A DNA stretch of 64,000 nt from Tepidamorphaceae bacterium (GTDB lineage: Bacteria; Pseudomonadota; Alphaproteobacteria; Rhizobiales; JAKSCL01). The translations under genes and the position numbers were made by a program. Positions 55,291 through 64,000 of this stretch are shown here, one piece after another (position 1 is the first letter of the stretch; each line of letters starts with the position of its first letter). Location: positions 1-64,000 of the forward strand of contig JANQPO010000017.1 of the NCBI GenBank assembly GCA_028289445.1. The letters are read 5' to 3'. The notes below the pieces were generated by a model. The model worked only from the letters and a program-made list of their open reading frames with translations, had not been told where the DNA came from and ran no database searches.

Positions 55291-55599
55291 ATGATGACCG
55301 ATATCGACAGTGCGACCACGCAGGAATTGGAGGCGGCCGCCTTTCGCCGGCTGGTCAAGCATTTGCGTGAAAGACACGATGTCCAGAACATCGACTTGAT
55401 GAATCTCGGCGGGTTCTGCCGCAATTGCCTCTCGAACTGGTATCGCGAAGCGGCCGAGGCGCGTGGACTATCCATGACAAAGGACGAATCGCGCGAGATT
55501 GTCTACGGCATGCCCTATGACGACTGGAAGGCGGCTTATCAGACCGAGGCGACGCCGGAGCAGGCGGCCGCATTCAAGGCAGCGAACCCCGATCACTAA
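55291..55599 (+). CDS. DUF1244 family protein
   Basis: A 102-residue protein: [33 protein letters not shown] is the DUF1244 signature, with a Cys-x2-Cys pair and a following [13 protein letters not shown] segment. The pair may bind metal. The function is not established. The start is directly after the amidohydrolase stop; the second Met is equally possible. Confidence 0.9.
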   Translation: MMTDIDSATTQELEAAAFRRLVKHLRERHDVQNIDLMNLGGFCRNCLSNWYREAAEARGLSMTKDESREIVYGMPYDDWKAAYQTEATPEQAAAFKAANPDH

Positions 55600-55631
55600 G
55601 AAAAGGCCGAGTGACCCAAGGAGCGGATAGC

Positions 55632-55919
55632 ATGGTGGACCCGACTGGAACGGCGCGCGAGCAGCTTAAGGCCTTCGTGGCGCGTATTGAGCGACTTGAG
55701 GAAGACAAGCAAGCCGTCGCGGAAGATCTCAAGCAGGTCTATGGCGAGGCGAAAGCGATGGGCTTCGATACCAAGACGCTGCGCACCGTCGTCCGTATCC
55801 GCAAGAAGGATGCGGCGGAACGTCAGGAAGAAGAGGCCATGCTCGATCTTTACATGACCGCGCTCGGCATGCGCTCGGAGGCCGCACAATCGGCTGCTGA
55901 AACGTCACAAGAGGGCTAG
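55632..55919 (+). CDS. gapR: GapR-family nucleoid protein (DUF2312)
   Basis: A 95-residue, mainly helical, coiled-coil protein: [52 protein letters not shown] is the GapR signature. GapR binds overtwisted AT-rich DNA ahead of polymerases and is needed for replication in Caulobacter. ATG 55632 has AAGGAG upstream; the earlier GTG 55611 adds seven residues. It stands immediately before the convergent YcbK-like gene, with a 4-base gap. Confidence 0.93.
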   Translation: MVDPTGTAREQLKAFVARIERLEEDKQAVAEDLKQVYGEAKAMGFDTKTLRTVVRIRKKDAAERQEEEAMLDLYMTALGMRSEAAQSAAETSQEG

Positions 55920-55923
55920 GCGC

Positions 55924-57462
55924 CTACTGGACGGGCGTCGGATAGAAGAGCGCTGCTGAGCGCTGTATCGGCGCGGGCATGCGCACAAAGGCCACGGGCG
56001 CGATCGCACGGCCCTTGAACGTCCCAACCGCAGGCATGGCAACCATGTTGCCGAAACCGTTGACGACCAGCATCGAGGGAACGGTCAGGCTGCCGCTCAG
56101 GTGCCGCTGATCGGGATGCCGGAAGTAGCGCGTATCGCCCGTTGAGGCGAGGGACACCGTTCCGGTCAGATTCGGTGGCGCGGATGACAAGGGTTGCTGC
56201 ATCGGCCGCGGCAGGCTGGCGCGTTGCATGATGCCCGTGGAGCGGCCGCGCGAGATGCTTTCCTGTAAGGTCGAAAGCGGTTGGCCGCCACGCAGGATTT
56301 CCGCCAGCGGGTCGGTACCGGCTGCTGCTGCGGCGTAGGCTTGAGCGATCCGGGCGGCTTCGGCGGCGTTTTCCGGCTGCTGACCCCGGAAACCGGCCAG
56401 AGCCAGCTGTGTCGCGATGCCCGGGCGCGGTTGCGGGAGGTTGACGTTCGGATCGACTATGCCCTCCGGCGCGGTCTCAGCCAGCGTGTCTTGGGCGGGC
56501 TGGGCCTCGGCGATCAGCACCGGCGCCGTTTGAGGTCGCGCCAGCGGCAGCGGGGGAGCGATCTCGGGCGCCCTGGGCGCGGCTGCCGGCGGTGCGATAT
56601 TGGTCGGTGCAGAGGCTGCGGGTGCCTCCTGGGCGCGCCGCTGGCGCGTCGTCGCAGCACGATTGTCGCCATCGGTCGTCCGGCGGGCGACCCGTGTGGG
56701 CTGTGGCGGTGGCTCGTCGGAGGAATCCCGCCGTCTTGCCCGGAAAAACGACCGGCCGCTGCCGCTATCAGAAGAGGCGATGGCCCTGCGGCCCGTATTC
56801 AGCTTCTCAAGCTTGCCGGCGCGCTCAAGGCGCTCGGCCTCAGCATACCCTTTGAGCGGCTTGCCGTCTGAAGGCAGGTGAAGCGTCCGGCCATCGGGGA
56901 AAAGCGCAATCAGCTGCTTCCGGCTCAGTCGCGGCCAGGCGCGCACGGAGCCGGTGTCGAGATGGACGAACGGCGTTGCGGATTTGGGGTAGTAGCCGAC
57001 GCCGCCGACCTGCTTCTTCAGTGCGATCTTGCGAAGCTTGGCGGTCGAAACGCCAGGGATAAAGAAGTCTGTCGCCCGGCCGCGCGTGTGCTGCGATTTT
57101 TTGGCGACGCCACGGCTGCGCTTGCGAAGGGCAGCGTTGGTGACTGGCGAACGATAGCCCGAGACGACGTGGATCGGTTGCCTGGATCCGCTTTCGCGAT
57201 GGACCTCCCACAAAAGGTCGAGCAATTTGGGGTCCATTTTGGTGGCTTCGTTGCGCCGCCAATCACGCAGAAACTGGTTCACTTTGCGCAGGCCACCGGC
57301 GTCATACCGCCCATTGCGCTTGAAGACGATGTCGGCGCGTTCCTTGGTATGGGTGTTGTAGAGCTTGAGCGTTCGGGTGTTAGCGGCTTCGACGTCGAAC
57401 GAGGCCCGAGGGGTAAAGGTCAGTGCAACGCCCAACACAAAGACGGCTGCAAGGTGACGCAT
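55924..57462 (-). CDS. YcbK/DUF882-type M15 metallopeptidase with long low-complexity C-terminus
   Basis: About 512 residues. A signal peptide (HLAAVFVLGVALTFTPRAS) precedes TRTLKLYNTHTKERADIVFKRNGRY. The M15A-like domain is clear: VVSGYRSPVTNAALR, SQHTRGRATDFFIPGV (His/Asp ligands) and GGVGYYPKSATPFVHLDTG (HxD). It likely trims peptidoglycan in the periplasm. The C-terminal half is rich in Ala/Pro/Arg and of low complexity, then a short conserved tail. ATG 57462 is used as start; the longer frame to 57576 lacks a family N-terminus. Confidence 0.85.
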   Translation of the reverse strand: MRHLAAVFVLGVALTFTPRASFDVEAANTRTLKLYNTHTKERADIVFKRNGRYDAGGLRKVNQFLRDWRRNEATKMDPKLLDLLWEVHRESGSRQPIHVVSGYRSPVTNAALRKRSRGVAKKSQHTRGRATDFFIPGVSTAKLRKIALKKQVGGVGYYPKSATPFVHLDTGSVRAWPRLSRKQLIALFPDGRTLHLPSDGKPLKGYAEAERLERAGKLEKLNTGRRAIASSDSGSGRSFFRARRRDSSDEPPPQPTRVARRTTDGDNRAATTRQRRAQEAPAASAPTNIAPPAAAPRAPEIAPPLPLARPQTAPVLIAEAQPAQDTLAETAPEGIVDPNVNLPQPRPGIATQLALAGFRGQQPENAAEAARIAQAYAAAAAGTDPLAEILRGGQPLSTLQESISRGRSTGIMQRASLPRPMQQPLSSAPPNLTGTVSLASTGDTRYFRHPDQRHLSGSLTVPSMLVVNGFGNMVAMPAVGTFKGRAIAPVAFVRMPAPIQRSAALFYPTPVQ

Positions 57463-57607
57463 CCGTCCGCCCGCCAGCCCCTTGTGCCGTGCACTGTCGC
57501 TACGCCACCCGATTATACTGCTCAAACGGTCCCCCAAGACACGCCGCAATCCGCATCGACCCCTGCCGATACGCAATCATCCCGGATAGGATGATCATGG
57601 AAAGAGG

Positions 57608-57622
57608 TTAACGCCGATTTAC
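57608..57622. promoter_or_regulatory. Weak CtrA-like site (TTAA-N7-TTAC)
   Basis: Upstream of the YcbK-like gene, TTAA (57608-57611), seven bases, then TTAC (57619-57622). This has one mismatch to the CtrA consensus TTAA-N7-TTAA. The position, about 150 bases upstream of the start, is plausible but such sites occur by chance. Confidence 0.25.
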
Positions 57623-57732
57623 TAAATCATGGCGATTAGATGTCAATCGTGGCAAGACTTGGACCGGAACGGCGGATTCCGGCCGAACCGGAGGGAATTC
57701 CGGTTTTATTATTAACGCCAGGGCGCGTGCGG

Positions 57733-59340
57733 CTAGCGGTCGATTGCTCTCAGCGTGCGCCGATCATGGCCGTAGATGTCGCGGCGATAGCTCATTTCGC
57801 CGTTTTCGCCCGCCCAAGCTGTGAAATAGGCAAGATGTACCGCGCGCTTGCCGGATGTGAGATTGATCCAGCTTTCACGGCCGCCCATCATCCGTTTCAT
57901 TCGCGCAACATCCCAATCGGGCTCGTCGACGAGGAGCGCTTCGGCAAACGCCATCGGTTCGTGCAAGCGCACGCAGCCATGGCTGAAGGCCCGTTCGGTG
58001 CGTGCGAACAGGCTGCGCGATGGGGTATCGTGCAAGTAGACGGAGTGTTTATTCGGGAACAGGAATTTCACTGAGCCGAGCGCGTTGCGCGGGCCTGGCG
58101 GCTGGCGGAACCGGAAGGGCAGCGAACCGCCCGAATAGGCACCCCAGTTGACCATATAGGGATCGACCCGCGACCCTGACGCGTGGATGATCTCGTATTT
58201 GTAGCCGTAACCCGGATTGTTGCGCAGGCGCGGCAGGATCTCGTTTCGGGCAATCGAGCGTGGCACGTTCCAATAGGGATTGACGACCACATGCTCCATT
58301 TCATCGGAGAACACCGGTGTCATGTGGCGCGTTTTACCGACAACAACGCGTCCCTGGTATGACACGGCGCCATGGTCGATGACCTGAACCTGGAAATGCG
58401 GGATGTTGACGAAGACATGTCGGTCGCCGAGGTCGCGCGGCATCCAGCGCCAGCGCTCCATGTTGGCGGTCAGCGTGTCGACATGGCTGACATTCGTTTC
58501 GCCGTTTAGGGCGGCAAGCGTGCGCGGACCTGCGATGCCATCCTGGGTCAGGCCATTTTCGCCCTGGAAGATTTTCACCGCCTCGCGGACCTCGTCGTCA
58601 TAGTCATTGGCCGTCGCGGCATTCAAAATGCCGAGCCGGGCGCGTAAAACGGCGACACGGGGATCGCTAACCCCACGCTTCAGCGTGCGATCGTCTGGAA
58701 TTTTGACGTAAGTTTTCTCCGGCTTTGGCGCGGTCTCAACGGCCAGCGCCGCCTTTAGGGCCAGGTACTGTGGATGCTGCGGGTGAAGCGCCTCAAGGGC
58801 CGCGACGGGATCGGTGCCTTCCGCTGCGTCGGTCAGAATCGCAATCGGGTCGGGCAAGTTTGGCTTCTGGTCGATCGCGCTTGAGACCTGTTCGGGCGAA
58901 ACCTGCCCTGATGCGGCATGGCGCCCGTATTCCAGGACCGAGAGCGTCAACAGGATGTCGGCGGTCGCCAGGTCGCGCGCGGTCTTGTGGCCGTCCGCGC
59001 TCAAAAAGACCGGATAGTTCATCGGGTCGAGGCCGTGCTCACCCGCCCGCTCGAACAGGGTCGCAAGCGCGATCGCGCGCGTGTTCGGCTTCCGGTCGGC
59101 GTCATGCCAAAGCGGCTTGAAGTCGTTGCGGCTGTAGTAGTCGAAGGCTGCGGCGTAGTCGCGCTTCAAGAGATGCGGAAGCTTGGTGTTGGGATGATGC
59201 AGACCCTTGAAGACGGCATGAACCGTCGGATCGAACCGGTGCAGATCCGCACCGTGGTCCTCGGCCCGCTCGGCACTGGCCCCGGTCGCGGCCAACACGA
59301 AGGCCGCAGCAAATACTAAGCGTCTCTTGAAATCGCGCAT
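57733..59340 (-). CDS. L,D-transpeptidase, YcbB-like, with peptidoglycan-binding domain
   Basis: About 535 residues. A signal peptide (RRLVFAAAFVLAATGASA) precedes a long N-terminal domain (FDYYSRNDFKPLWHD) and a PG_binding_1 domain (VKIFQGENGLTQDGIAGPRTLAALN). The YkuD catalytic domain contains FSHGCVRLHEPMAFAEAL with the nucleophilic Cys. This is the LdtD (YcbB) layout. It makes 3-3 cross-links in peptidoglycan. ATG 59340 gives the signal peptide; the frame to 59397 adds an Arg-rich stretch. Confidence 0.93.
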   Translation of the reverse strand: MRDFKRRLVFAAAFVLAATGASAERAEDHGADLHRFDPTVHAVFKGLHHPNTKLPHLLKRDYAAAFDYYSRNDFKPLWHDADRKPNTRAIALATLFERAGEHGLDPMNYPVFLSADGHKTARDLATADILLTLSVLEYGRHAASGQVSPEQVSSAIDQKPNLPDPIAILTDAAEGTDPVAALEALHPQHPQYLALKAALAVETAPKPEKTYVKIPDDRTLKRGVSDPRVAVLRARLGILNAATANDYDDEVREAVKIFQGENGLTQDGIAGPRTLAALNGETNVSHVDTLTANMERWRWMPRDLGDRHVFVNIPHFQVQVIDHGAVSYQGRVVVGKTRHMTPVFSDEMEHVVVNPYWNVPRSIARNEILPRLRNNPGYGYKYEIIHASGSRVDPYMVNWGAYSGGSLPFRFRQPPGPRNALGSVKFLFPNKHSVYLHDTPSRSLFARTERAFSHGCVRLHEPMAFAEALLVDEPDWDVARMKRMMGGRESWINLTSGKRAVHLAYFTAWAGENGEMSYRRDIYGHDRRTLRAIDR

Positions 59341-59551
59341 CGCTTCAAGCCGTCTCCGAATCGGGCGCACACTGTTTGATGATCCCCAGCGCCTCACAAC
59401 ACATCATAACCGAACTCGCACTTACTAAGTGGTTCACGAGGCCGCGACCGGCCAATCCTGTTTGTGGCTGTGACATTTCACCAACACTTTTGGTCAGTTG
59501 CTGTGCCGCAGATCACAGTTTTCCACTTCGCTGTGATGTCGATATTGGCTT

Positions 59552-61048
59552 TCAGGCGGTTTCTTGTAGGCCGTAATCGGCGATTTTGCGGTAAAGCGTC
59601 GAACGGCCGATTCCAAGTCTGCGTGCGACTTCGCTCATTTTTCCGTTGTATCGCTCAAGGGCGAGGCGAATGACCTCCTCCTCGATGGCGTCCAGGGCGC
59701 GGATATGCCCATCCTCGGTGACCAGGCTGGTATCGCCGAACCTGATCTGGGTTTCGGCTTTCGGTGCGGGTGCCGGCGCGGCGGACGGCGGGCGCACCAG
59801 GGTTGCGTCCAGCTTGAGCGCTTCAGCCGGCGGCTCGCCGTCTGGTGCGCCAAGGTCGACGCCTTCGATCTGCGCCGCGATTTGCGGGAACTCCTCGACC
59901 GTCAACTCCGATCCGTCGCAAAGAACGACGGCGCGGAACATGGCGTTTTCAAGCTGCCGCACATTGCCGGGCCAGTCGTAAGCGCGCAGAAGTGCCATTG
60001 CAGTGGCCGAAACAGCCGCGATCTTCTTGCCTTCCTCCACCGCAAAGCGCGCCAGGAAATGGCGGACCAGATCAGGAATGTCGTCGCCGCGGTCGCGCAA
60101 GGGCGGAATCTGGATCGGAAAGACATTCAGCCGGTAATAGAGATCCTCGCGCAGCTTGCCGTCCTTGACCAACTGGATCATGTCGCGATTGGTCGCCGAG
60201 ATCAGTCGGATATCGACCTTGACCGGCTTCTTGGCGCCGACGGGGTCGACTTCGCCTTCTTGGATGGCGCGAAGCAACTTGACTTGGGCATTGGGCGGCA
60301 GTTCGCCGACCTCGTCGAGGAACAGCGTGCCACCATTGGCCTCGACGAATTTGCCGATGTGCTTGTCGGTGGCACCGGTGAACGCGCCCTTCTCGTGGCC
60401 GAACAGGATGCTTTCGACCAGGTTTTCCGGGATCGCGCCGCAATTGACCGTGACGAACGGCTTCGACCTGCGGTCGCTGGAGCCCTGGATGGCGCGCGCG
60501 AACACTTCCTTGCCGACGCCGGATTCACCCTCAAGCAGGATCGGGATGTTCGATTTCGCGGCGCGTTCGCCCATGGCGATGATTTTCGCCATCTTCGCCG
60601 AGCGTGTGACGAGATCGGAAAAGGCCAGCGTGCCGCTTGCCTGTTTCTTCATCCGCGTCATCTCGCCTTCCAGCGCGTTGACCTTGAGCGCGTTGTTGAT
60701 GGAAACCTGCAGCCGTTCCGGGCTGATCGGCTTGACGACGAAGTCGAAGGCGCCAGCCCGCATAGCAGAGACCACGGTCTCAATGCCGCCGTGAGCGGTC
60801 TGCACGATGATCGGCTTGGAAATCCCGCGCTTGGCCATTTCGGACATTACGCCCATGCCGTCTAAGTCCGGCATGACCAGATCGAGCACGATCAGATCGA
60901 TTGAACCGCCGCTTTGCCCCTGAAGAACCTCCAACGCCATGTCGCCGCTTTCGGCCACCACGGTGTCGTGGCCGAAGCGCTTGACGGTTTCTTCGAGGAG
61001 GCGGCGCTGGACGGGATCATCGTCAACGAGAAGAACGCAACCGGACAT
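59552..61048 (-). CDS. Sigma-54-dependent response regulator (NtrC family, TacA-like)
   Basis: About 498 residues. Receiver: VLLVDDDPVQRRLLEETV, phospho-acceptor Asp56 in IDLIVLDLVMPDLDG, Lys in FVVKPISPE. AAA+ domain: Walker A GESGVGKE, GAFTGA loop (HEKGAFTGATD) that contacts sigma-54, Walker B LFLDEVGELP and the arginine finger region. Fis-type HTH at the end: MSEVARRLGIGRSTLYRKIADYGL. The receiver resembles Caulobacter TacA, an activator acting in the CtrA-CckA network. No histidine kinase gene is adjacent. ATG 61048 is used; the frame to 61117 is rejected. Confidence 0.9.
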   Translation of the reverse strand: MSGCVLLVDDDPVQRRLLEETVKRFGHDTVVAESGDMALEVLQGQSGGSIDLIVLDLVMPDLDGMGVMSEMAKRGISKPIIVQTAHGGIETVVSAMRAGAFDFVVKPISPERLQVSINNALKVNALEGEMTRMKKQASGTLAFSDLVTRSAKMAKIIAMGERAAKSNIPILLEGESGVGKEVFARAIQGSSDRRSKPFVTVNCGAIPENLVESILFGHEKGAFTGATDKHIGKFVEANGGTLFLDEVGELPPNAQVKLLRAIQEGEVDPVGAKKPVKVDIRLISATNRDMIQLVKDGKLREDLYYRLNVFPIQIPPLRDRGDDIPDLVRHFLARFAVEEGKKIAAVSATAMALLRAYDWPGNVRQLENAMFRAVVLCDGSELTVEEFPQIAAQIEGVDLGAPDGEPPAEALKLDATLVRPPSAAPAPAPKAETQIRFGDTSLVTEDGHIRALDAIEEEVIRLALERYNGKMSEVARRLGIGRSTLYRKIADYGLQETA

Positions 61049-61239
61049 ACGAACGCTTTCGACAAAGATGAAAAAATGCGCAGACCAACCGGGCCTGCCG
61101 AAGCCGGACACTGTCACGCGAAGGTAAAAGCAAACTTAAGCTGGTGCGGCGATGTGTCCCAAAGCGGAACGGCTCGCCGGTATTTCGATTTTGGGCTAGG
61201 AGAACACTATTCGACGTGATTCGTGAGAGATTCGGCGCC

Positions 61240-62445
61240 ATGCGCTCTATCCGCGTGCTTCTAGCGTTTTTTGGTGTCCTGGTCGGCATGGGCCCCGTCC
61301 TTGCCGGGCCTTACGACGCCGAGTTCCGTCAATTCCTGGACGCCGTTGTCATACCCGAGGCAAAGCGGGCCGGCATATCCAATCGTGTCATCCAGCGTGA
61401 ACTCAAGAACCTGACGCCGGACACGTCCCTGCCGGGTCTTGGTAAGCCTGGACGAGACGCCGGACCGCCGCCGGTTAACTATCAGGCGGAGTTTCGGGCG
61501 CCGGGCCGCTATTTCCGTAACGATCAGTTCACGGCGCTCGTCAGAACGGGCCGGTCGCTTCGGACCAAGCACCAGAAAACGCTCACCGCGATCGAACAGC
61601 GATACGGTGTGCCGGGACGGATTATCTTGGCCATCTGGGCGCGCGAATCCGCCTATGGCAACGCCAAGATTCCCCATGATGCGGTGCGTGTGCTGGCCAC
61701 CCGCGCGTTCATGGGGCAAAGGCGGGCAACGTTTCGCGCCGAACTTGTCGCGGCCCTGCAAATCCTCCAGTCGGGTGCAATCAGCCGGGCCAGAATGAGA
61801 AGTTCATGGGGTGGCGCGATGGGCCATCCGCAGTTTTTGCCGACCAGCTATCTCAAGCACGCGGTCGATTTTGACGGCGACGGCCGGCGCGACATCTGGA
61901 CATCGGTGCCGGATACGCTCGCCTCGATCGCCAACTATCTGAAGAACAATGGCTGGGTTCCCGGACGCGACTGGGGCTACGAGGCCAGCGTCCCGGCCAG
62001 CATCTCCTGCGCCCGCGAGGGACCGGATCGTGGGCAGAAGATTGGCGCGTGGATCGCCGACGGCGTGTCGCGCGTGTCAGGTCGGCCGTTCCCCGATCAC
62101 GAAGTCAATCAGCCGGGATACCTGCTCATGCCGGCCGGGCGGCTCGGTCCGGCCTTTATCGCAACCGAAAACTTCTACGTGCTGAAGACCTACAATGAAT
62201 CCGACGTCTATGCTCTATTCGTCGGTCATCTGGCGGACCGCTATGGCAACAACAAGTCGCTGGTGGGGACCTGGAAGAAGGTGCCGACCGTGTCGCGCGG
62301 CAATGTGCGCAAGCTGCAATTGCAGTTGGAAGGCGTCGGCTATGACGTCGGCGGGGCCGATGGCCTGATCGGCTTCAAGACACGCCGCTCGATCGGTGAA
62401 TCGCAGCAGAAGAAGGGCCGCTCACCAACCTGTTGGATCGGCTAA
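61240..62445 (+). CDS. Lytic murein transglycosylase, MltB-like (SLT_2) with C-terminal PG-binding domain
   Basis: About 401 residues. A signal peptide (VLLAFFGVLVGMGPVLAG) is followed by the MltB core: GVPGRIILAIWARESAYGN (catalytic Glu), SSWGGAMGHPQFLPTSYL, and DGDGRRDIWTSVPDTLASIANYLKNNGW. The C-terminal PG_binding_1 domain (VRKLQLQLEGVGYDVGGADGLIGFKTRRSI) ends oddly as GRSPTCWIG. The neighbouring frame continues PLTNLLDRLKRR, more like a normal domain end, so a one-base frameshift near the 3' end is likely. ATG 61240 is used. Confidence 0.9.
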   Translation: MRSIRVLLAFFGVLVGMGPVLAGPYDAEFRQFLDAVVIPEAKRAGISNRVIQRELKNLTPDTSLPGLGKPGRDAGPPPVNYQAEFRAPGRYFRNDQFTALVRTGRSLRTKHQKTLTAIEQRYGVPGRIILAIWARESAYGNAKIPHDAVRVLATRAFMGQRRATFRAELVAALQILQSGAISRARMRSSWGGAMGHPQFLPTSYLKHAVDFDGDGRRDIWTSVPDTLASIANYLKNNGWVPGRDWGYEASVPASISCAREGPDRGQKIGAWIADGVSRVSGRPFPDHEVNQPGYLLMPAGRLGPAFIATENFYVLKTYNESDVYALFVGHLADRYGNNKSLVGTWKKVPTVSRGNVRKLQLQLEGVGYDVGGADGLIGFKTRRSIGESQQKKGRSPTCWIG

Positions 62446-62514
62446 AGCGGCGCTTGATATTGATCGCCGGGCGATCAATATGGCGTCTATCCGATTGCGG
62501 CAGGAGGAATGACG

Positions 62515-64000
62515 GTGCGGCACCAACAACCACGCGCGCGACACATGGCGGCTGTCGAGGCCGGCGCTTCGACGCTTGGCGCCCTACCGGAATGGGATCT
62601 GAGCGATCTCTATCCGGGCATCGCGTCCGACGCGGTCAAGACCGATCTTGATCGCGCACTCTCGGAATCGCAGGCGTTCGAGGACGCGCATAAGGGCAAG
62701 GTCGCCAGCTATGCGGTGACCGATGACGGCACGCCGCTCGGCAAGGCCATCGTCAGCTATGAGGCTCTGCAAGACCTTCTCGGTCGGCTGGTGTCCTATG
62801 CCGGCCTGGTTTACGCGGGCGACACGTCTGATCCGGAACGCTCGAAGTTCTATGGCGATGTCCAGGAACGCATCACGGCCGCCTCGTCGCATCTGATCTT
62901 TTTCGAACTGGAGCTGAACCGGATCGAGGACGCCGTTTTTGAAGCGGTTCTGGCGGCTCCCAATGTCGCCAAGTACCGGCCCTGGCTAGAGGATATCCGC
63001 AAGGAGAAACCCTATCAGCTTGAGGACCGGCTGGAGCAGCTCTTTCACGAAAAGGCGATTTCCGGGCGGACGGCCTGGAACCGATTGTTCGACGAGACGA
63101 TGACGGCGCTTCGCTTCGATGTCGACGGCGAAAGCTTGGCGATCGAACCGACGCTCAATCTCCTTCAAGACCCGGACGAAGCGCGCCGTCGCGCCGCGTC
63201 AGAGGCTCTGGCGAGGACTTTTTCGGAGAACCTGCGGACGTTTTCGCTGATCACCAACACGCTGGCGAAGGACAAGGAGATTTCAGACCGCTGGCGCGGG
63301 TTCGAGGACATCGCCGATTCCCGCCATCTGGCCAATCGCGTGGAGCGGGACGTTGTGGATGCGTTGGCGGAGAGCGTGACCACCGCCTATCCGCGCCTGT
63401 CGCACCGCTACTATGCGATGAAAGCGAAATGGCTCGGCAAGGACGTGTTGGAAAGTTGGGACCGCAACGCGCCGCTGCCGGCGGTCGAGCAGCGCGAATA
63501 CGACTGGGATGAAGCGCGCGAGACCGTCCTTGACGCCTATGGTGCCTTCGCGCCGGAAATGCGCGCGATTGCCGATCGGTTCTTCACCTCGGGTTGGATT
63601 GATGCGCCCGTGAGGCCGGGCAAATCGCCTGGCGCCTTTGCCCATCCGACCGTGCCTTCGGCGCACCCCTATGTTCTCCTCAACTATCTCGGTAAGCCGC
63701 GCGACGTCATGACCCTGGCCCATGAACTGGGGCACGGGGTCCACCAGGTGTTGGCGGCTGATCAGGGCCCGCTGATGGCGCCGACACCGTTGACGCTTGC
63801 CGAAACGGCTAGCGTGTTCGGCGAGATGCTGACGTTCAAGGCCATCCTCAAGGACACTACCGATCCGGTGCAGAGAAAGGCGCTGCTGGCGGCCAAGGTC
63901 GAGGACATGATCAACACGGTCGTTCGTCAGATCGCGTTCTACAGCTTCGAGCGCAAGGTGCACACGGCCCGCCGCGAGGGCGAGTTGACGGCCGACGGGC
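62515..64000 (+). CDS. pepF: M3-family oligoendopeptidase F-like, 3' truncated by window
   Basis: The frame is open from the start to the window edge, some 495 residues. Family features: WDLSDLYPGIASDAVKTDLDRAL near the start, YAGLVYAGDTSDPERSKFYGDVQERIT, VRPGKSPGAFAHPTVPSAHPYVLLNY, and the zinc motif LAHELGHGVHQVL (HELGH) followed by LAETASVFGEM, the third-ligand Glu region. It cleaves short peptides in the cytoplasm. GTG 62515 has AGGAGG at a good distance; ATG 62509 lies too close to it, and ATG 62545 is another option. Confidence 0.92.
   Translation, partial: MRHQQPRARHMAAVEAGASTLGALPEWDLSDLYPGIASDAVKTDLDRALSESQAFEDAHKGKVASYAVTDDGTPLGKAIVSYEALQDLLGRLVSYAGLVYAGDTSDPERSKFYGDVQERITAASSHLIFFELELNRIEDAVFEAVLAAPNVAKYRPWLEDIRKEKPYQLEDRLEQLFHEKAISGRTAWNRLFDETMTALRFDVDGESLAIEPTLNLLQDPDEARRRAASEALARTFSENLRTFSLITNTLAKDKEISDRWRGFEDIADSRHLANRVERDVVDALAESVTTAYPRLSHRYYAMKAKWLGKDVLESWDRNAPLPAVEQREYDWDEARETVLDAYGAFAPEMRAIADRFFTSGWIDAPVRPGKSPGAFAHPTVPSAHPYVLLNYLGKPRDVMTLAHELGHGVHQVLAADQGPLMAPTPLTLAETASVFGEMLTFKAILKDTTDPVQRKALLAAKVEDMINTVVRQIAFYSFERKVHTARREGELTADG

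Noticed and set aside
57680..57720. Hairpin AACCGGA/TCCGGTT followed by TTATTATT
   Set aside because: The T-rich side faces the plus strand, where no gene ends nearby. For the minus-strand L,D-transpeptidase it lacks a T-run, so it was not called a terminator.
59512..59537. Inverted repeat ATCACAG/CTGTGAT downstream of the sigma-54 regulator
   Set aside because: Short stem (7 bp), no T-run on the minus strand, and no clear regulator known to bind it. Left out as a feature.
59705..60865. 386-codon open frame on the plus strand
   Set aside because: Antisense to the sigma-54 response regulator, whose Walker and GAFTGA motifs are unmistakable.

Overview
The window is GC-rich, densely packed bacterial DNA, almost certainly from an alphaproteobacterium and most likely a Hyphomicrobiales (Rhizobiales)-type organism. 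The support is a CpdR response regulator followed by tRNA-Val(GAC), a DUF1244-GapR (DUF2312) pair, a TacA-like sigma-54 activator, DUF1036 and YcbK/L,D-transpeptidase envelope genes, a ROSE-type RNA thermometer ahead of an hsp20 gene, and a small RNA that looks like the alphaproteobacterial AbcR/ar15 group. No prophage, integrase, IS element or CRISPR array was seen.

Layout. 1-2600: end of an outer-membrane beta-barrel gene, a decayed Lrp/AsnC fragment, and an inverse autotransporter with a beta-helix-like passenger, preceded by a 7-bp tandem repeat. 2600-9350: AraC regulator, small membrane protein, a minus-strand ridA / methyltransferase / MetE-like operon, a GT39 glycosyltransferase and a metallophosphoesterase. 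9586-18104: a plus-strand catabolic operon with an NMT1/THI5-type ABC importer, cytosine deaminase-like amidohydrolase, FAD-linked oxidase, two flavodoxin-fold reductases, creatininase-family hydrolase and EamA exporter. It looks built for import and hydrolytic/redox breakdown of a small nitrogenous compound whose identity I cannot tell. Two copies of a diverged intergenic repeat lie inside this operon.

18547-30141 is the most coherent block: a GntR/UTRA regulator divergent from suyAB-like sulfolactate sulfo-lyase, soeABC-like cytoplasmic sulfite:quinone oxidoreductase, a TctC-type binding protein, an slcC-like D-2-hydroxyacid dehydrogenase, a comC-like malate/L-lactate-type dehydrogenase, and a membrane/2Fe-2S/adenylate cyclase fusion. 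Together they would take up sulfolactate, interconvert its enantiomers through sulfopyruvate, cleave (R)-sulfolactate to pyruvate plus sulfite, and oxidise the sulfite to sulfate with electrons passed to quinone. A 14-bp near-palindrome overlaps the predicted -10 of the suyA promoter and is the likely GntR operator. Downstream come an M20 amidohydrolase, a TAXI-type TRAP transporter and an amidase.

36-64 kb is mostly chromosomal core: glutamate synthase gltBD, an S9 peptidase, threonine aldolase, hsp20 with heat-shock promoter and thermometer, HisN-like phosphatase, the sRNA, two N-formylglutamate amidohydrolase-family genes, cpdR, tRNA-Val, zinc-free bL36, pyruvate kinase, gapR, cell-wall enzymes (YcbK-like, L,D-transpeptidase, MltB-like transglycosylase), a sigma-54 response regulator and the start of an M3 oligoendopeptidase that runs off the window.

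All names rest on motif recognition by eye and on family knowledge. No database search was run.
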